Numbered from the stretch's first letter, positions 1 to 7,245 are shown. The stretch is DNA of 30,286 nt from JAFAXD01 sp035472475 (GCA_035472475.1 DATIPA010000026.1:1-30286), one strand, 5' to 3'. Notes: generated from the letters alone by a model not told the origin. Translations and numbers: made by a program.

Positions 1-146
1 ACGGCGGCCAGCTGATCCGCTGCCCGGTCGACGACATCCGCATTGCCGGGCGCTCCACCCAGGGCGTGATCGTGTTCGACACCGCGGACGGCGAGCGCGT
101 GGTGTCGGTTGAGCGCCTGAGCGAAGAAGGCGAGAACGGCGACTAG
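1..146 (+). CDS. gyrA: DNA gyrase subunit A, C-terminal end (partial)
   Basis: The frame starting at base 3 reads GGQLIRCPVDDIRIAGRSTQ and continues through a GERVVSVERL motif to a TAG at 144-146. This is the last blade of the GyrA C-terminal beta-propeller (DNA-wrapping domain) plus a short acidic tail (EEGENGD). GyrA is the DNA-cleaving subunit of gyrase, which introduces negative supercoils. Only about 47 residues are in the window; the rest lies upstream. gyrA next to coaD is a common Rhizobiales arrangement. Identification rests on motif recognition of a short fragment, but the motif is characteristic. Confidence 0.9.
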   Translation, partial: GGQLIRCPVDDIRIAGRSTQGVIVFDTADGERVVSVERLSEEGENGD

Positions 147-159
147 GCCCAAAACACGA

Positions 160-182
160 ATGCCCGCGACACGCGCGGGCAT
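160..182. terminator. Hairpin between gyrA and the small minus-strand gene
   Basis: ATGCCCGCG (160-168) and CGCGGGCAT (174-182) form a perfect 9-bp GC-rich stem with a 5-base loop, 14 bases after the gyrA stop. On the plus strand no T-run follows. On the minus strand the sequence after the stem is TCGTGTTTTGGG, so it could also end the converging minus-strand gene. A terminator role is inferred from structure and position only. Confidence 0.5.
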
Positions 183-230
183 CAACGGCGGTGTTGTGGG
201 CGCGGATTCACCGCGCCGCTTTCCGTTCAA

Positions 231-416
231 TCAGGCGACCCGTGTCGGACCGATCGCCCGCACCGGCACCTCGGTGCGCACCGGCTTCGCGTTGAGCCGA
301 TCGCCCTTCAACGATGGCACCTGCGAGTGCGCCGCATCCCCGGGCATGCCGGCAAAGATCACCGGCGCGCAAACGATTCCGATGGCCAAGATTGTTGGCC
401 CAATAATCCTGGGCAT
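231..416 (-). CDS. Small exported protein of unknown function
   Basis: This 61-residue ORF starts with ATG at 416 behind AGGGGATCACGC, a good Shine-Dalgarno at normal spacing. The first 22-28 residues (MPRIIGPTILAIGIVCAPVIF...) form a hydrophobic signal-like segment followed by a short polar, basic tail containing SLKGDRLNAKP. I recognise no domain. It converges with gyrA and shares the hairpin at 160-182. Short length means the call depends on the ribosome binding site and signal sequence; chance ORF remains possible. Confidence 0.5.
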   Translation of the reverse strand: MPRIIGPTILAIGIVCAPVIFAGMPGDAAHSQVPSLKGDRLNAKPVRTEVPVRAIGPTRVA

Positions 417-498
417 GGCGTGATCCCCTGTAATACCCCCCGGGCTTGGCCGGGTGCTTGTTACTCATTGCAGTTGGCGCCGATCCGCGATTCTTTGC

Positions 499-514
499 GG
501 TGACAGCAGTCACA
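499..514. promoter_or_regulatory. CRP/FNR-superfamily-like palindrome
   Basis: GGTGA-CAGCAG-TCACA reads on the minus strand as TGTGA-CTGCTG-TCACC, one mismatch from the enterobacterial CRP consensus TGTGA-N6-TCACA. It lies 83 bases upstream of the small minus-strand gene (start 416) and about 140 bases upstream of coaD. No regulator is encoded nearby, so this is pattern resemblance only. Confidence 0.25.
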
Positions 515-651
515 AAACGGCGCTTTGTCGCTAACTAGCTGCCATACAAGATGAATTTCCGACGCGCCGCGACCGGCCTGCGACCCCGGTGAGAACCGCC
601 GTCATGCGCACGGCGCCTTGCGGCCATAAAGCGCCCACGCTAGACCCGGCC

Positions 652-1158
652 ATGGCTCGCATCGCGCTTTACGCCGGCTCGTTCGATCCGGTCACCAACG
701 GTCACCTCGACGTCATGCGCCAGGCCGCGCGGCTGGCCGAGCAGCTCGTATGCGCGGTCGGCGTGCATCCCGGCAAGGAGCCGCTGTTCTCCGCCAAAGA
801 GCGGCTCGCCATGCTGGAAGAGACCGCGGGTGAGGCGCTGCGCAAAGCCGGGTGCGAGCTCAAGTGCATCACCTTCGATGATCTCGTAGTATCGGCGGCG
901 CATCGCGTCGGCGCCACCATGCTGATCCGCGGCCTGCGCGACGGCACCGACTTCAACTACGAAATGTCGATGGCCGGCATGAATGCCGCGCTCGCGCCGG
1001 ACGTACAGACCGTGTTTCTGCCGGCATCCCCGTTGGTCCGCCCGATCACCGCCACGTTGGTGCGCCAGATTGCCAGCATGGGCGGCGACATCACCACGTT
1101 CGTCCCGCAACCGGTCGTCAGGCGCCTCAAGCAGAAATTCGCCAGCACTCATCGCTAA
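652..1158 (+). CDS. coaD: Phosphopantetheine adenylyltransferase
   Basis: CoaD transfers AMP from ATP to 4'-phosphopantetheine, the penultimate step of coenzyme A synthesis, in the cytoplasm. The 168-residue product has the nucleotidyltransferase signature GSFDPVTNGHLDV near the N-terminus (TxGH with H18), LIRGLRDGTDF in the middle and the ITATLVRQIA motif matching the family's ISSTxVR region. An upstream GTG at 589 is in frame, but the family normally begins with the M-A-R-I-A-L-Y-A-G-S strand, so ATG 652 is chosen. It lies 11 bases before the exported cyclophilin gene, probably co-transcribed. Length is normal for the family. Confidence 0.95.
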   Translation: MARIALYAGSFDPVTNGHLDVMRQAARLAEQLVCAVGVHPGKEPLFSAKERLAMLEETAGEALRKAGCELKCITFDDLVVSAAHRVGATMLIRGLRDGTDFNYEMSMAGMNAALAPDVQTVFLPASPLVRPITATLVRQIASMGGDITTFVPQPVVRRLKQKFASTHR

Positions 1159-1169
1159 CAGGAGTTGTC

Positions 1170-1802
1170 ATGATCCGTCGTCTGGCTGCGCTCGTCGTGC
1201 TCGCCTGCATCACCCCGGCCTTGGCCCAGCAACCGGCGCCACCGCCGCCCGCCGCCGCACCGCAGGCGGCGCCCAAGCCGGCGGCACAGAAGCCGGCGCA
1301 AGCTGCGCTGCCGAAGGGGCTCGATCCGCAGAACACCGTCTTCATCGATACCAAGTACGGGCGGATCATCATCAAGCTGCGGCCCGACCTCGCACCCAAG
1401 CACGCGGAACGGATCAAGCAGCTCGTGCGCGACAAGTTCTATGACAACGTGCCGTTCCACCGCGTGATCGCGGGCTTCATGGCGCAGACCGGCGACGGCC
1501 AGTTCGGCGACGGCACCGGCGGCTCCAAATATCCAAACCTTCCCGCCGAGTTCTCAAGCACTCCCTACACGCGCGGTGTCGTCGGGATGGCGCGCACTTC
1601 GGATCCGAATTCGGCCAACAGCCAGTTCTTCATCATGCTGGCCGACAATGCGAGCCTGAACAACAAATATACCGTCGTCGGCGAGGTCGTCTCCGGCATG
1701 GACGTCGTCGACAAGATCAAAAAAGGCCCGGAGGCCCAGAACGGCGCGGTTGCCAACCCCGACAAGATCACCCACATGCAAGTAGCCGCCGACGCAAAGT
1801 GA
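1170..1802 (+). CDS. Exported cyclophilin-type peptidyl-prolyl isomerase
   Basis: This 210-residue protein has a signal peptide (residues 1-19, ending ALA-Q), a proline/alanine-rich linker (about 20-48) and a cyclophilin domain (about 55-205). The domain shows FHRVIAGFMAQTGDG, with the catalytic arginine at R98, and NSQFFIMLAD; YTVVGEVVSGMDVVDKI closes the domain. It should catalyse cis-trans isomerisation of X-Pro bonds in the periplasm. The start is supported by AGGAG seven bases upstream. It sits between coaD and an exported protein gene, with a second cyclophilin following. The linker may tether it to the wall or membrane, but that is inference. Confidence 0.9.
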   Translation: MIRRLAALVVLACITPALAQQPAPPPPAAAPQAAPKPAAQKPAQAALPKGLDPQNTVFIDTKYGRIIIKLRPDLAPKHAERIKQLVRDKFYDNVPFHRVIAGFMAQTGDGQFGDGTGGSKYPNLPAEFSSTPYTRGVVGMARTSDPNSANSQFFIMLADNASLNNKYTVVGEVVSGMDVVDKIKKGPEAQNGAVANPDKITHMQVAADAK

Positions 1803-1805
1803 ACG

Positions 1806-2420
1806 ATGCAACGATCGGTTTACGGGCTCGCGCTTCTCGGTTTTGCGCTCATGCTGACCCCCATGGGCGCTAGGCCGGCGCATCCGTCCTGCGCGCCGTT
1901 CGACACCCACTGTGTTCCTTCGGTATTCGACCGCAGGCCTTTTGCACCCAGCGTCTGCAGCCCGTTCCAGCGGTTTCCCTGTGTACCCCAATATGGCGGA
2001 ACCCTGGGGGAGGACCTGCTGTTGACGATCCAGAGCAGCAAGCTCGCTGAATATGCCAAGCCGGATCACGACCTCAATACCATCGGGGACCTGTTTGCGG
2101 CGCTACGCTCGTGCTGGCAGCCGCCGGACGGCGACCATGCCGCGATGGGCATGCAAATGACGGTGCGGCTGAGCTTCAAGCGCGACGGCGAGCTGTTCGG
2201 CCAGCCACGCCTGACCTACGCGACGCCGGGCAGCTCGACTGAGACGCGCAAGACCTACCGGGACGCGATCGATGCGGCGCTGGCGCGCTGCGCGCCGCTC
2301 ACAGTCACCAAAGGGCTGGGCGGCGCAATTGCCGGCCGTCCGATCAATATCCGCTATGTCGACGACCGCGGCGAACAACAAGGCGCAGCACAACAGGGAC
2401 AACATAATGACCAGCACTGA
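1806..2420 (+). CDS. Exported Cys-containing protein with TonB/TolA C-terminal-like segment
   Basis: This is a 204-residue protein with a signal peptide (about residues 1-24), then a segment with four cysteines (C29, C36, C51, C59) suited to two disulfides. A region from about 95 to 180 follows with LRSCWQPP, MQMTVRLSFKRDGEL and an AIDAALARCAPL helix. That last pattern resembles the small TonB/TolA C-terminal fold seen in many rhizobial exported proteins. The ATG is only 3 bases after the preceding stop and has no clear Shine-Dalgarno, so translational coupling is likely. Its 3' end overlaps the next gene by 14 bases. Lying between two prolyl isomerases suggests an envelope-folding context, but no function is known. 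Confidence 0.75.
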   Translation: MQRSVYGLALLGFALMLTPMGARPAHPSCAPFDTHCVPSVFDRRPFAPSVCSPFQRFPCVPQYGGTLGEDLLLTIQSSKLAEYAKPDHDLNTIGDLFAALRSCWQPPDGDHAAMGMQMTVRLSFKRDGELFGQPRLTYATPGSSTETRKTYRDAIDAALARCAPLTVTKGLGGAIAGRPINIRYVDDRGEQQGAAQQGQHNDQH

Positions 2421-2868
2421 CAACACGCTTGTTCTCGAGACCACCAAGGGCAACGTCACGATCGCGATGCGCCCCGATCTCGCGCCCAATCACGTCGCCC
2501 GCATCAAGGAGCTGGTCCGGCAAGGCTTCTACGACGGCATTGTGTTCCACCGGGTGATCGACGGGTTCATGGCACAGACCGGCTGCCCGCAGGGCACCGG
2601 CACCGGCGGCTCCGGCAAGAAGCTGAAGGCCGAGTTCAACAAGGAGAAGCACGTGCGCGGCACGGTTTCGATGGCGCGCGCCGCCAATCCGGATTCGGGC
2701 GACAGCCAGTTTTTCATCTGCTTCGCTGACGCGCCGTTTCTCAACGGCCAATACACGGTCTGGGGCGCGGTCACCGAAGGCATGGAGAACATCGACAAGA
2801 TCAAGCGCGGCGAACCGGTGATCAACCCGGACAAGATCATCAAGGCGCGCATGGCCGACGCGGCCTAG
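2407..2868 (+). CDS. ppiB: Cytoplasmic cyclophilin-type peptidyl-prolyl isomerase
   Basis: This 153-residue single-domain cyclophilin has no signal peptide. It contains VFHRVIDGFMAQTGCPQG (catalytic R49), GTGGSGKK and DSGDSQFFICFAD, and ends with GEPVINPDKIIKARMADAA, the usual finish of the bacterial PpiB type. Frame-extended starts upstream to 2272 are possible but give a basic non-homologous extension, whereas ATG 2407 has AGGGAC upstream and gives the standard length. The gene overlaps the preceding one, indicating one transcript. It is expected to speed folding of cytoplasmic proteins. Confidence 0.92.
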   Translation: MTSTDNTLVLETTKGNVTIAMRPDLAPNHVARIKELVRQGFYDGIVFHRVIDGFMAQTGCPQGTGTGGSGKKLKAEFNKEKHVRGTVSMARAANPDSGDSQFFICFADAPFLNGQYTVWGAVTEGMENIDKIKRGEPVINPDKIIKARMADAA

Positions 2869-2877
2869 CCTTTCTTG

Positions 2878-2928
2878 GAGCAAGATCTTTCCGAAAACCG
2901 GAAGCCACCTTTCGGGATCATGCTTTCG
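2878..2928. repeat. Dispersed rhizobial palindromic repeat, copy 1
   Basis: GAGCAAGATC...CCGAAAACCGG...CCACCTTTCGGGATCATGCTT is an imperfect palindrome with a CCGAAAACCGG / CACCTTTCGG core. It matches in layout the elements at 4075-4122, 4138-4185 and 25334-25380. Such elements are frequent between genes in Bradyrhizobium and relatives. It lies just after the ppiB stop. Confidence 0.65.
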
Positions 2929-2964
2929 GCCCGCAATTCAGAGCGTAGAGATACGGCGTATGCG

Positions 2965-2988
2965 CCTCTCCCCGCGGGCGGGGTGAGG
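2965..2988 (+). promoter_or_regulatory. Hairpin covering the queA ribosome binding site
   Basis: CCTCTCCCCGC (2965-2975) and GCGGGGTGAGG (2978-2988) pair over 10 of 11 positions with a two-base loop. The GAGG at 2985-2988 is the best Shine-Dalgarno candidate for queA (ATG 3000), so the folded form would hide it. The CTCTCCCCGC motif is also common in rhizobial intergenic DNA, so it may simply be a repeat. Confidence 0.4.
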
Positions 2989-2999
2989 TAAGAACCTGC

Positions 3000-4082
3000 A
3001 TGCGCACCGATCTATTCGACTTCGAGCTTCCTCCCGAGCGCATTGCGCTGCGCCCGGCCGAGCCGCGCGATGCCGCGCGGATGCTCGTGGTGCGTCCCGG
3101 CGCACCACCGGAGTGCGAAGACCGCGCCGCCGCCGATCTGCCGGCCCTGCTGGCGACGGGGGATCAGCTTGTCGTCAACGACACCAAGGTCATAGCCGCG
3201 CGCCTGACCGGCCGGCGGATTTCGCGCGCGGGCGAGCCAAAGATCGAGGCAACCCTGATCAAGCGCCTTGACGGCTCGCGCTGGCGGGCCCTCGCCAAGC
3301 CCGCCCGCAAGCTGGCGGCGGGCGACCTGATCCGCTTTGGCGATGAAGGAAAAGTGTGTTTTCTCAGCGAGCTCGACGCAACGGTTGAAGAAAAAGGCGA
3401 GAGCGGCGAGATCACGCTTTCGTTCGCTTTTCACGGGCCGGTGCTCGACCAGGCCATCGCCGAACGCGGCGAGATGCCGTTGCCGCCCTATATCGCAAGC
3501 CGCCGGCCGGCCGATGCGCAGGACCAGACCGACTATCAGACGCTGTTTGCCCAGGTCGAAGGCGCGGTTGCGGCGCCCACCGCCGGGCTGCATTTCACCC
3601 CGGGCCTGCTCGCGTCATTGCGCGCGCGCGGCATCGGAATTCACACCGTGACGCTGCACGTCGGCGCCGGGACGTTCCTGCCGGTCAAGGCGGACGATAC
3701 CTCGGGCCACAAGATGCACGCCGAGTGGGGTAGCGTCAGCGCTGACGTGGTCGAGGCGCTCAACACGGCGCGCCGCCGCGGCGGGCGCGTGGTTGCGGTC
3801 GGATCAACCTCGTTGCGTCTTCTGGAAAGTGCCGCCGGCGAGGACGGAACGCTGCACCCGTTCGCGGGCGAGACTGCGATCTTCATCACGCCCGGCTATC
3901 GCTTCCGCGCCGTGGATATTCTGATGTCCAATTTCCATTTGCCGCGTTCGACACTGTTCATGCTGGTGGCGGCGTTCTGCGGGCTCGACGTGATGAAGCG
4001 CGCCTACGCGCATGCGATCGCGCACGGCTACCGGTTCTACTCGTACGGGGATGCGAGTTTGCTGTTTCGCGCTAGCGCATGA
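3000..4082 (+). CDS. queA: S-adenosylmethionine:tRNA ribosyltransferase-isomerase
   Basis: QueA transfers and rearranges the ribose of SAM onto preQ1-modified tRNA, giving epoxyqueuosine at position 34. The 360-residue protein begins MRTDLFDFELPPERIALRPAEP, the family's standard opening. It carries LVVNDTKVIAARL, GAVAAPTAGLHFTP, TLHVGAGTFLPVKADD, HAEWG and the C-terminal FHLPRSTLFMLVAAFCG and YRFYSYGDASLL motifs. Length is typical. It precedes tgt, whose product makes the preQ1-tRNA that QueA uses. Its TGA lies inside the left arm of a palindromic repeat. Confidence 0.96.
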   Translation: MRTDLFDFELPPERIALRPAEPRDAARMLVVRPGAPPECEDRAAADLPALLATGDQLVVNDTKVIAARLTGRRISRAGEPKIEATLIKRLDGSRWRALAKPARKLAAGDLIRFGDEGKVCFLSELDATVEEKGESGEITLSFAFHGPVLDQAIAERGEMPLPPYIASRRPADAQDQTDYQTLFAQVEGAVAAPTAGLHFTPGLLASLRARGIGIHTVTLHVGAGTFLPVKADDTSGHKMHAEWGSVSADVVEALNTARRRGGRVVAVGSTSLRLLESAAGEDGTLHPFAGETAIFITPGYRFRAVDILMSNFHLPRSTLFMLVAAFCGLDVMKRAYAHAIAHGYRFYSYGDASLLFRASA

Positions 4083-4122
4083 TCCGGCGAAGTGTAAGCG
4101 GTTCGCCGATAAGATCATGCGC
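4075..4122. repeat. Dispersed rhizobial palindromic repeat, copy 2
   Basis: GCGCATGATC (4075-4084) and GATCATGCGC (4113-4122) are perfect 10-base inverted arms around a degenerate core. The left arm contains the queA stop codon. Together with copy 3 it lies at the convergent end of queA and the minus-strand gene 4185-4541, where it could act in transcript ending or 3'-end protection. Confidence 0.7.
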
Positions 4123-4137
4123 CAAATCAATCTGTTG

Positions 4138-4185
4138 GCGCGCGATCGGACGCAAAACCGGTGACCACTTTTGCTGATCGCGCGC
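4138..4185. repeat. Dispersed rhizobial palindromic repeat, copy 3
   Basis: GCGCGCGATC (4138-4147) and GATCGCGCGC (4176-4185) are perfect 10-base inverted arms enclosing GCAAAACCGG and CCACTTTTGC, the core that best matches the other copies. It is placed 15 bases after copy 2 and touches the stop codon (4185-4187) of the converging gene. Confidence 0.75.
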
Positions 4186-4541
4186 TAGCGGCTGACCGAG
4201 CGGCGGTCGCGCTCGCGGCGCTGATTGCGAAAGTACTTCAGATCTTCCTCCAGAATGCTCAGCATCTGCAATTGCGTGCGCTTAAGCTCGCGTGGGAGCA
4301 GTCCTGGCACGTCGGGCGGTCCGGCCTCGACCGCATCGACGCAATCGGCGGTGATGTCGAGCGCCTGGCCGAACTCGTCGACGGTCATTGTGTCGAAGGT
4401 CTTGCCGAAACTCTGTTCGACCACGCCGGAGCGGCCCGAATAGACGAATCCGATCAGGGCTTCGCACGACGGGCGCCGGAGCTGCGCCATCGCCGGCTGC
4501 GATGCGCACAGACACATCAAGGCAAACAGCAATCGCCGCAT
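4185..4541 (-). CDS. Exported protein of unknown function
   Basis: A 118-residue ORF starts at ATG 4541 behind GGGGACGC. Residues 1-19 (MRRLLFALMCLCASQPAMA, then Q) are a clean signal peptide with an A-x-A site. The mature part has two cysteines (in RPSCEAL and ITADCVDA), a central acidic part and a strongly basic C-terminus (RNQRRERDRR). It opposes queA and tgt. The plus-strand reading through this stretch is only an extension of tgt without a start. I recognise no family. Confidence 0.65.
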   Translation of the reverse strand: MRRLLFALMCLCASQPAMAQLRRPSCEALIGFVYSGRSGVVEQSFGKTFDTMTVDEFGQALDITADCVDAVEAGPPDVPGLLPRELKRTQLQMLSILEEDLKYFRNQRRERDRRSVSR

Positions 4542-4652
4542 GATGCGTCCCCGCTTGCACTGTACCGCAAAAGGTGGTCAGGCATGCGTCACGACTCGAA
4601 ATGTAGATCATTCCCAGATCGGCGCATAGCCGCGAAACCTCTCTGCATCAGA

Positions 4653-5783
4653 ATGTCCGATGCTTTCTCTTTTCATTTGAGCACAACCGACGGCGCTGCC
4701 CGCGCCGGCGAGATCACGACCCCGCACGGGCGCATCGCGACGCCGGCGTTCATGCCGGTCGGGACCCAGGCTGCCATGAAGGCCGTGACTTGGCGCGACG
4801 TACGCGAGAGCGGTGCCGAGATCGTGCTGGCCAACACCTATCACCTGATGCTGCGCCCGGGCGCGGAACGCATCGCCGCGCTCGGCGGCCTGCACGCGTT
4901 CACCCAATGGGACGGGCCGATCCTGACCGACTCGGGCGGCTTTCAGGTCATGTCACTCGCGAACCTGCGCAAGGTCGAGGAGGACGCTGTGACCTTCCGC
5001 TCCCATATCGACGGGGCGCCGATCGCGCTCTCGCCGGAGCGGGCGATCGAGATTCAAAGCCTGCTCGGATGCGACATCGCGATGCAGCTCGACGAATGCC
5101 TCGCCTTGCCGTCGTCGGTTCCCGACATCGAGCGGGCGATGCAGCTCTCACTGCGCTGGGCCGAACGGTGCAAGCGAGCGTTTGATCATGCGCGCGGGCG
5201 CGCGCTGTTCGGGATCGTGCAGGGCGGTGACATCCCCGGCCTGCGAATTGAAAGCGCGCGGGCGCTGGTCGACATCGGCTTTGACGGCTATGCGATCGGC
5301 GGCCTTGCGGTCGGCGAGCCGCAGCATGTGATGCTGCGGATCGTCGATGAAGTTGCCGGGCATCTGCCGGCCGATCACCCGCGTTACCTGATGGGGGTAG
5401 GAACGCCCGGGGATTTGCTGGAGGCGGTGGCCCGCGGCATGGACATGTTCGACTGCGTGCTGCCGACGCGCAACGGCCGCCATGGCATGGCGTTCACCCG
5501 GTTCGGGCCGATCAACCTGCGCAACGCCCGCCATGCCGACGATCCGCGCCCGCTCGATGCGGCGAGCCGCTGCCCGGCGGCGCGCGAGTTCGCGCGCGCC
5601 TACCTGCATCATCTGGTGCGCGCCGACGAAACCCTCGGAGCGATGCTGCTGAGCACGATCAACCTCTATTACTATCAGGATCTGATGCGCGGCATGCGGG
5701 CGGCCATCACGATGCACCAGTTCAACGATTTTTGCGCCGAGACCCGGCAAGGCTGGGCCGCCGGCGACCTGGCGCCGCCATGA
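4653..5783 (+). CDS. tgt: tRNA-guanine transglycosylase with a degenerate zinc site
   Basis: Tgt swaps guanine 34 for preQ1 in tRNAs with GUN anticodons, the step before QueA. The 376-residue protein starts at ATG 4653; the longer in-frame reading to 4161 is non-homologous. It keeps ILTDSGGFQVMSL (D93, general base), FGIVQGG, YAIGGLAVGE and DMFDCVLPTRNGRHG (D267, nucleophile). The usual zinc motif CxCxxC...H reads S305-x-C307-xx-A310...I336, so only one of the four normal ligands remains, at the correct spacing (305 to 336 is 31 residues, as in E. coli 302 to 333). Catalysis may survive if the fold is stabilised otherwise. I do not know whether this is general in the lineage. Confidence 0.95.
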   Translation: MSDAFSFHLSTTDGAARAGEITTPHGRIATPAFMPVGTQAAMKAVTWRDVRESGAEIVLANTYHLMLRPGAERIAALGGLHAFTQWDGPILTDSGGFQVMSLANLRKVEEDAVTFRSHIDGAPIALSPERAIEIQSLLGCDIAMQLDECLALPSSVPDIERAMQLSLRWAERCKRAFDHARGRALFGIVQGGDIPGLRIESARALVDIGFDGYAIGGLAVGEPQHVMLRIVDEVAGHLPADHPRYLMGVGTPGDLLEAVARGMDMFDCVLPTRNGRHGMAFTRFGPINLRNARHADDPRPLDAASRCPAAREFARAYLHHLVRADETLGAMLLSTINLYYYQDLMRGMRAAITMHQFNDFCAETRQGWAAGDLAPP

Positions 5784-5860
5784 ACAGACTCAACACGGTT
5801 GTCCCGTTCGTGCTGCTGCGGGACGCAATCTGGTTTGGAGCTGGAAGGAGCATTGCATGA
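5780..5860 (+). CDS. Possible 26-codon coupling ORF between tgt and the DUF3455 gene
   Basis: An ATG at 5780 overlaps the tgt stop as ATGA and the ORF ends in a TGA that overlaps the ATG of the next gene, again as ATGA (5857-5860). The peptide begins MNRLNTVVPFVLLRDAIWFG and has no recognisable domain. It could carry ribosomes from tgt to the next gene or be chance; the downstream gene has its own good ribosome binding site, which weakens the case. Confidence 0.2.
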   Translation: MNRLNTVVPFVLLRDAIWFGAGRSIA

Positions 5861-6366
5861 AACAGTCCATGATCTTGTCGTCGCTCACAGCGGGTTTCGT
5901 CCTCGTCGCGATGAGCAGTGCGTTGTCACAATCAGCCGACGCGATCGCAGCACCCGGCGAAATCACAATAGCGACACTGCATGCCGAGGGGGCACAGATC
6001 TATGAATGCAAAGCTGCTCATGACGGCACACTCAGCTGGCAATTTCGCGAGCCGATTGCGACCCTGCTGCTCGACGATAAAACCGTCGGCCGGCACTATG
6101 CAGGGCCAAGCTGGGAGTACTCCGACGGGAGCGCCGTGACCGGCAAGGTGCTTGCGAGTGCGCCGGGCGCTACGCCGCTCGATATTCCGTGGCTGAAGCT
6201 TGAGGTTGCAACGCGCCGTGGCTCCGGCACGCTCGCCAACGTCACAACGATTCAGCGCCTTAACACGCACGGTGGCGCGGTGAGGGGACCGTGTGAGCAG
6301 GCCGGCAGCTTCCGAAGCGCACCATATGCCGCGGACTATGTGTTCCTGCGCAAGGGATCCCCCTGA
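5857..6366 (+). CDS. Secreted DUF3455-family protein
   Basis: This 169-residue protein has an N-terminal signal peptide (about residues 1-25, ending ALSQS) and then the DUF3455 pattern: AEGAQIYECKA, W-x-F-x-E-P-I-A-T-L-L, VGRHYAGPSWEYSDGSAVTGKV, IPWLKLEV, GTLANVTTIQRLNTHGGAVRGPC and a final YAADYVFL. The family is common in secreted bacterial and fungal proteins, with no established biochemical role that I can name. A strong GGAAGGAG precedes the start. It follows tgt on the same strand and ends 36 bases before the converging hydrolase gene. Confidence 0.85.
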   Translation: MKQSMILSSLTAGFVLVAMSSALSQSADAIAAPGEITIATLHAEGAQIYECKAAHDGTLSWQFREPIATLLLDDKTVGRHYAGPSWEYSDGSAVTGKVLASAPGATPLDIPWLKLEVATRRGSGTLANVTTIQRLNTHGGAVRGPCEQAGSFRSAPYAADYVFLRKGSP

Positions 6367-6370
6367 TCAT

Positions 6371-6386
6371 AGCGGCTTCTGCCGCT
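6371..6386. terminator. Hairpin between converging genes
   Basis: AGCGGC-TTCT-GCCGCT forms a 6-bp perfect stem with a four-base loop in the 35-base gap between the DUF3455 gene and the minus-strand hydrolase. There is no T-run on either side, so termination is only suggested by position. Confidence 0.35.
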
Positions 6387-6401
6387 CGCTACGGCTGAGC
6401 T

Positions 6402-7100
6402 CTACGCCCGTCGCGCGGAGGGCTGCGCCGCCTGCAGCATGGCGATCATCTCGTCGGTCGACCGCACGTCGCCGAAGGTTTGGATGAAGTTGACGAGCGT
6501 CGCCATGTGCTCCTCGTCGGTGCGGGCCGCGTTGGCGTCCGACACCATGAAGGTCTTGAAATCCTGCATGGCGGCGTCGCGCGCCGAGGACTCGCAGCAC
6601 ACGTTGGTCAGCGTACCGACGATGATTGCAGTATCGATACCGAGCGCGCGCAGCTCCTTGGTCAGCTCGCTGGCGCTCGGCAGGAACGCGCTGTAGCGGT
6701 TCTTGGCAACGAACAGATCGGTCGGGTCGGTCTCCATCTCGGGCCACAGCGCGTGGCCTTCGCTGCCGGGCTTGATCTGCTCGAAGGTCCGCTGCGCCAC
6801 CGCCGGGCTGAGCAAGTTGTCGAGCACCAGCGCCCAGTCCTCCCAGCGGGCGACGGCCATCTGGATCCACACGACCGCGCCGCCCGCGGCGCGGGTCGCG
6901 CGTGCGAGCCGATTGATGTTCCCGACGATCTCGCGCGCCGCCGGGACCTCGACCGCCGCGCCCTTGGCGCAAAACACGTTTTGCATGTCGACGACGACCA
7001 GCGCGGTGTTGCGCGGCTCGATCGCTTCAAACCCGTGCAGGCGGCCGCGGCGAAACACGACGCGATCGATCACATGAGCGGGCAGTTGGGTTGGATGCAT
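6402..7100 (-). CDS. Isochorismatase-family cysteine hydrolase (RutB/N-carbamoylsarcosine-amidase-like)
   Basis: This 232-residue protein belongs to the cysteine hydrolase family that splits amides such as ureidoacrylate, N-carbamoylsarcosine or nicotinamide. The catalytic triad can be placed at D38 (LVVVDMQN), K133 (FVAKNRYSAF) and C168 (TLTNVCCESSARDA). The overall length and the N-terminal extension before the triad Asp resemble RutB-like ureidoacrylate amidohydrolases, but no rut genes are present, so the substrate is not assigned. The ATG at 7100 follows GGAGATCCTCA. It lies downstream of the eight-gene operon but a 145-base gap suggests its own promoter. Confidence 0.85.
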   Translation of the reverse strand: MHPTQLPAHVIDRVVFRRGRLHGFEAIEPRNTALVVVDMQNVFCAKGAAVEVPAAREIVGNINRLARATRAAGGAVVWIQMAVARWEDWALVLDNLLSPAVAQRTFEQIKPGSEGHALWPEMETDPTDLFVAKNRYSAFLPSASELTKELRALGIDTAIIVGTLTNVCCESSARDAAMQDFKTFMVSDANAARTDEEHMATLVNFIQTFGDVRSTDEMIAMLQAAQPSARRA

Positions 7101-7245
7101 TGAGGATCTCCATTCAGGTCGTTACGCTAGTCTAGCGCCGCCGATTTGAAGTTCCTACAGCGGCGGTTGGTCTCAACAACCCAACCGACACCCTCCGCCG
7201 CCTCCTTGTCCTGGGCGGCGCCCTGTCATGCTCCTCCGCCCCAGC

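Noticed and set aside
4161..4652. N-terminal extension of tgt to a 540-residue protein
   Set aside because: The extra 164 residues have no family match, overlap a minus-strand exported-protein gene with a signal peptide, and the canonical Tgt start is at 4653.
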